In this document: one piece after another, positions 60,909 through 64,000 of the stretch
Position numbering within the stretch: the first letter of the stretch is position 1
How the letters are laid out: each line of letters starts with the position of its first letter
Origin: Branchiostoma floridae
Lineage: Eukaryota > Chordata > Leptocardii > Amphioxiformes > Branchiostomatidae
Assembly (NCBI RefSeq): GCF_000003815.2
Contig: NC_049982.1
Span: 24,073,380-24,137,379 of the forward strand
Length of the DNA: 64,000 nt
Direction: 5' to 3'
Notes under the pieces: generated by a model
Told to the model about the DNA's origin: nothing
Seen by the model: only the letters and a program-made list of their open reading frames with translations
Databases searched by the model: none
Translations under genes and position numbers: made by a program

Positions 60909-61192
60909 CTGCCAGAATAAGGCGGCATACAAAAATACGCACAATTTTCCCCAACAACGTCTACCTGGAGATTAGGCAAAATACACCCACTTTTATCTAA
61001 TTTGCAGAATACATTCAGAACATTTCACGCATACAAATTATTTCTGACTGCTTTAGGTAACCACACGTAATACACACTAATGATTCCGCAGCAGTCCAAA
61101 TTAGATATTCGTATAACCCATAACCGATCTATGAATTAAGTCCGTTTAACGGCTTGGTAACGCAACCGATAACAATCAACTGCCAGCGATTT

Positions 61193-61430
61193 GCTTGGCC
61201 TACGTTGCAGACTTCGAGTGGGGCTGACTTTTATTTTGTTTTATTTTATTTGGGGTGGTGGTGGTGGTGGTTTGCGCGTTTCAATGTTAACTAGGTTCTC
61301 TTTAAATGCCGGGAAAGGTAGTTTGCCGAGGAAAGGAGTTTTTCGTGGAAAGGACCCGCCCCCCTCCCCCCCACACACACCGCAATGGCTTTTATAAGTC
61401 AGCCCCGCTCGAAGTCTGCAATAGAGGCTA
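61193..61430. mobile_element. Short inverted-repeat element (MITE)
   Basis: Left TTGCAGACTTCGAGTGGGGC (from 61205) and the right end read inward, TTGCAGACTTCGAGCGGGGC, differ by one base; the match continues more weakly outward (GGCCTACG versus GCCTCTA). Flanks (CGATTTGC and TGATTTACC) are only partly alike, so the target duplication is uncertain. The middle has GGT and ACCC-type runs. Confidence 0.6.
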
Positions 61431-61672
61431 TGATTTACCAGCCCGATGAAACTATTCACGGACACTACATTGAAAGTTATGCACTTTACATGAAGGTATG
61501 AGTGGTGACCTCGTGTGAACCAGTGTAAGCAGTGAACCGCCAACTTTGTGTTATCTCGTGCTTTTAAACTTTATCGAGTGTGTTACAAAAGGAAGCTTAA
61601 CAGAGGAGGATAATATACGATTGAGTCGGTAAGGCCGAGGATCGAGAAATAGATCTTGGTCATCTTAATTCA

Positions 61673-61924
61673 TTAAGGTCCAATTGTCCGGAATGATGGC
61701 CACAGGCTTAGTGCAGTTATCACAGAAAATTGTTCGTCATCAGTTAGAAAAGGTCTACTTTTATGCCTCAAAAAATCAATACTATCTGAGTTGCTTGCCT
61801 CCGGATGGATAGAAGCAAATATCCCTGGAAGGGGGTCATGGAAAATGCGTGGGATTGCCAAGATGACTCTATCTTCAACATCAATCATTTCTTGCATGTT
61901 TGCTAGCCGCACCTCTACTTCCGT
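61673..61924 (-). CDS. Short open frame, uncharacterised
   Basis: The minus-strand frame contains MQEMIDVEDRVILAIPRIF, then HDPLPGIFASIHPEA and FLTDDEQFSVITALSLWPSF before its stop. Composition is more protein-like than neighbouring frames, but there is no clear splice context; the first ATG is at about 61897. It could be a transposon remnant or chance. Confidence 0.2.
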   Translation of the reverse strand, partial: TEVEVRLANMQEMIDVEDRVILAIPRIFHDPLPGIFASIHPEASNSDSIDFLRHKSRPFLTDDEQFSVITALSLWPSFRTIGP

Positions 61925-61930
61925 GGGTAT

Positions 61931-63659
61931 CCATTAACGTATTGAGGATGTTACAGAAGCCGGAAAAGAACGATCTAGAGTAAGCGTGACTGGAATGCAT
62001 TCTGTTTTACCTTTCATCCATGAGCGCCGCCATAATGCCCGGCAACGTCATAGGTCGGCCATTTTGACAACTACCCGCTGATCCACCTCATCACCCAAAT
62101 ACAGAGATGAATGTAGTTAGTGACTTGAAATACTGATAGGGGCAGGGATACCGTTAGGTACCGGTCTAAGGAATGAAGTAAAATTTGATGTGTGGTGTTC
62201 GTAGTCATTCCCCCCTGGCAACATCTTCACAAGTATTGTAATCTTTTATACTGTTACGGAAGTCGACCCGCTATTCTCGTACAAAAAGTAATAGATAATC
62301 AGAGAAGTGACAAATAGTGAGCTCTAAATGGCTAACACAGTTACATGTACCCACACACAAAGTTTCGTCACGTCATGGTCATGTCATTTAGGGGGACCCA
62401 TTTACTGTCCGTCTACAACATTGGACAAAGGACGCTATAAATAAGGTCTTTGATTGGACTATATTTGATTGGATGAATACCAAACCAGACTTGTCTATGC
62501 TAGACTCTCACTTGGGCGAATAGTAATAGGGGACTTTGGTCAAGAGAGAACTGTCCGGCCGGCGGATTTGAAAGAAAAAAAAAATGACTTAAATCTCGTA
62601 TGCGTAGCAATTCATCTTCCCTATTGGAGAATTTTTTTTCCCTTTTATAATCCAACTGACACGTCTGCTCGGAGACTAAAACCAGACTTCCAATTCTCCA
62701 AGTAAATGATACACCATTTTCCATCATTACACCATCCGGCTGACAGGCTACCGCTTTGCTATCATTTCCTAACAAGCGGCTGCGCACTCACACAAATGCA
62801 AACAAGCGAACACCAACTGATAACAATACCTCCATTTTTCGAAGGTACCGTAATGAGCAAAAAAAGCCATGAAGCTGCCCCACCAGGGATATCCTCAAGT
62901 CCCAAGCGGTCCTACCGGGCACATGTTTAAGGCCAATTCAGTCAACTTGAGTGCTCAAACACAAAACCATTTGCCTTCCCCCGTACACACCCACACATAA
63001 TTCACTGTCCAATAACCCAGTCGCACGCGCACTGCATTAAACATTTATATATACAGCCAAGAACCATCGATCTTACAATTCTGAGAAGTCATCAATGTGG
63101 AAACCACGTGGCTTCTCTCCCGCCATTTTATACTCATCCAAAAACCAAACAGACATCTGAACCATGTCCCCAAGCAGATGTTGCGGGGGAATATCGCACC
63201 GTTCTGAATACAGGGCTTCTCTTATCCGATCCTATCTTTTATTGAAGATAGCAGCTTGCTGTCAAGCCGAGAAGCCAAGAAAACGTTATCTTCTCCAATC
63301 CTAACATCTGCTTGAAGATTAGGCTGAACGCATCAACCCAAACGCACCCCAAAACGTGCACAGTTTCTTTTCAGCTTATCTACATAAATCATCCCATGTG
63401 TATAATTAAAGAAAAATTATTGTACATTTAGAAATGCAAAATGTATTCAGGCCCGTTGTTTGATGTAAACAGGTCCCCTGTAATATAAGGGAGAGTCTTT
63501 TCGTTTTCTTTGCGTTTAGTTGTGTGTCGGATTTCATCCCGCGGTCGGAACAAAATGTGAGGAAGTCTCGAAGAAACGACGGGTGCTCAAGAAACAAGGA
63601 GTGAGTGATTCTCTCTTTCTTATCTCTCCACATGACACCTTTGTCTCAGTCTTCGTCTT
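61931..63659. other. Stretch without a supported gene
   Basis: A phrase near 62495-62545 (TAGACTCTCACTTGGGCGAA, GGGGACTTTGGTCAAG) resembles one near 49593-49645, linking it to the inverted-repeat family with TAG-CTCTACCAG ends. Near 63170 and 63290-63320, AAGCAGATGTT and its complement AACATCTGCTT form a loose inverted pair. No gene seen. Confidence 0.35.
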
Positions 63660-63950
63660 AGCGTGAAGTATTTCCCGTGATTGTGTACCTATCTCTAGCA
63701 GAGAAATGTGTACGTGAGGCGCTGTGGTCTGTTGTATGATGCTGGAAAAAAAGCTTCAGATTTTGTGCAGAATCTCTGTGGAACACCATTGCTCATCTTC
63801 TCCAAGCAGATGTTAGGTGTAGAAAATCGTAACATTTCTGACTTCCCAGCTTCTCTAGCGTCAGTCTGCGAGTAAAATACTTCCTGAAATGGTATATGCT
63901 AACATCTAGCACAGGAAAATGTTTATGAGGCACTTCTTTATGCTGTCAAA
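63660..63950 (+). repeat. Diverged ~205-bp tandem duplication at the right edge
   Basis: The block GTGAAGTATTTCCCGTGA...CTCTAGCAGAGAAATGTGTACGTGAGG (63661-63746) has a diverged counterpart at about 63866-63950 (GAGTAAAATACTTCCTGAAA...ATCTAGCACAGGAAAATGTTTATGAGG). The array may continue beyond the window. Confidence 0.5.
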
Positions 63951-64000
63951 GAAGCCAGAGAGTAAGATAAAGGCCAAGATAATTCCACTCCAAACATCTG

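Noticed and set aside
62469-62930. Several 70-95 codon open frames on both strands
   Set aside because: They overlap each other, and the region shares phrases with a transposon family; no splice-supported exon.

Overview
The window looks like nuclear DNA of an invertebrate deuterostome, most probably an amphioxus (Branchiostoma). This is an inference from three things: split genes with short conserved exons and introns of 0.5-2.5 kb, gene families that resemble vertebrate orthologues closely but not identically, and very dense, varied non-autonomous DNA transposons. There is one 100-base run of N (22975-23074), so it is a draft assembly.

Left to right. (1) 1-7840 is non-coding, with a promoter-like CpG patch near 460-640 and two inverted-repeat elements. 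(2) 7841-19799 (+) is a complete PACSIN/syndapin gene: F-BAR domain, variable linker with NPF motifs, C-terminal SH3. I assembled it exon by exon with consistent splice phases. It has three phase-symmetric candidate cassette exons in the linker and an unusual tandem amplification of the exon-2 splice acceptor. Its 3' UTR probably runs to about 22.8 kb. (3) 23335-26358 (-) is a METTL21-type protein-lysine methyltransferase. (4) 27022-31177 (+) is an LDAH-type lipid-droplet alpha/beta hydrolase, head-to-head with the methyltransferase across a 663-bp gap. (5) 31.2-40.7 kb is a repeat graveyard: a TTAA-flanked transposon, several decayed LINE tails, and one candidate first exon (-). (6) 40742-44726 (+) is an unrecognised gene encoding a short coiled coil, 13 tandem nine-residue Pro/Asn/Gln repeats, an Ala/Asn/Pro segment and an Arg-rich tail, with one apparent +1 frameshift. 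(7) 44.7-64 kb is mostly satellites, MITEs and other repeats, with only weak candidate exons on the minus strand.

The genes do not form a pathway. PACSIN acts in membrane curvature and endocytosis, LDAH at lipid droplets, and the METTL21 protein in protein-lysine methylation. The only regulatory link visible is the shared intergenic region of the METTL21/LDAH pair. The most notable non-gene signals are at least ten inverted-repeat elements, most with target-site duplications I could read directly (TA, TAA, TTA, TTAA, 8 bp, 9 bp), a 78-nt near-palindromic hairpin in an LDAH intron, and the splice-acceptor amplification in PACSIN.
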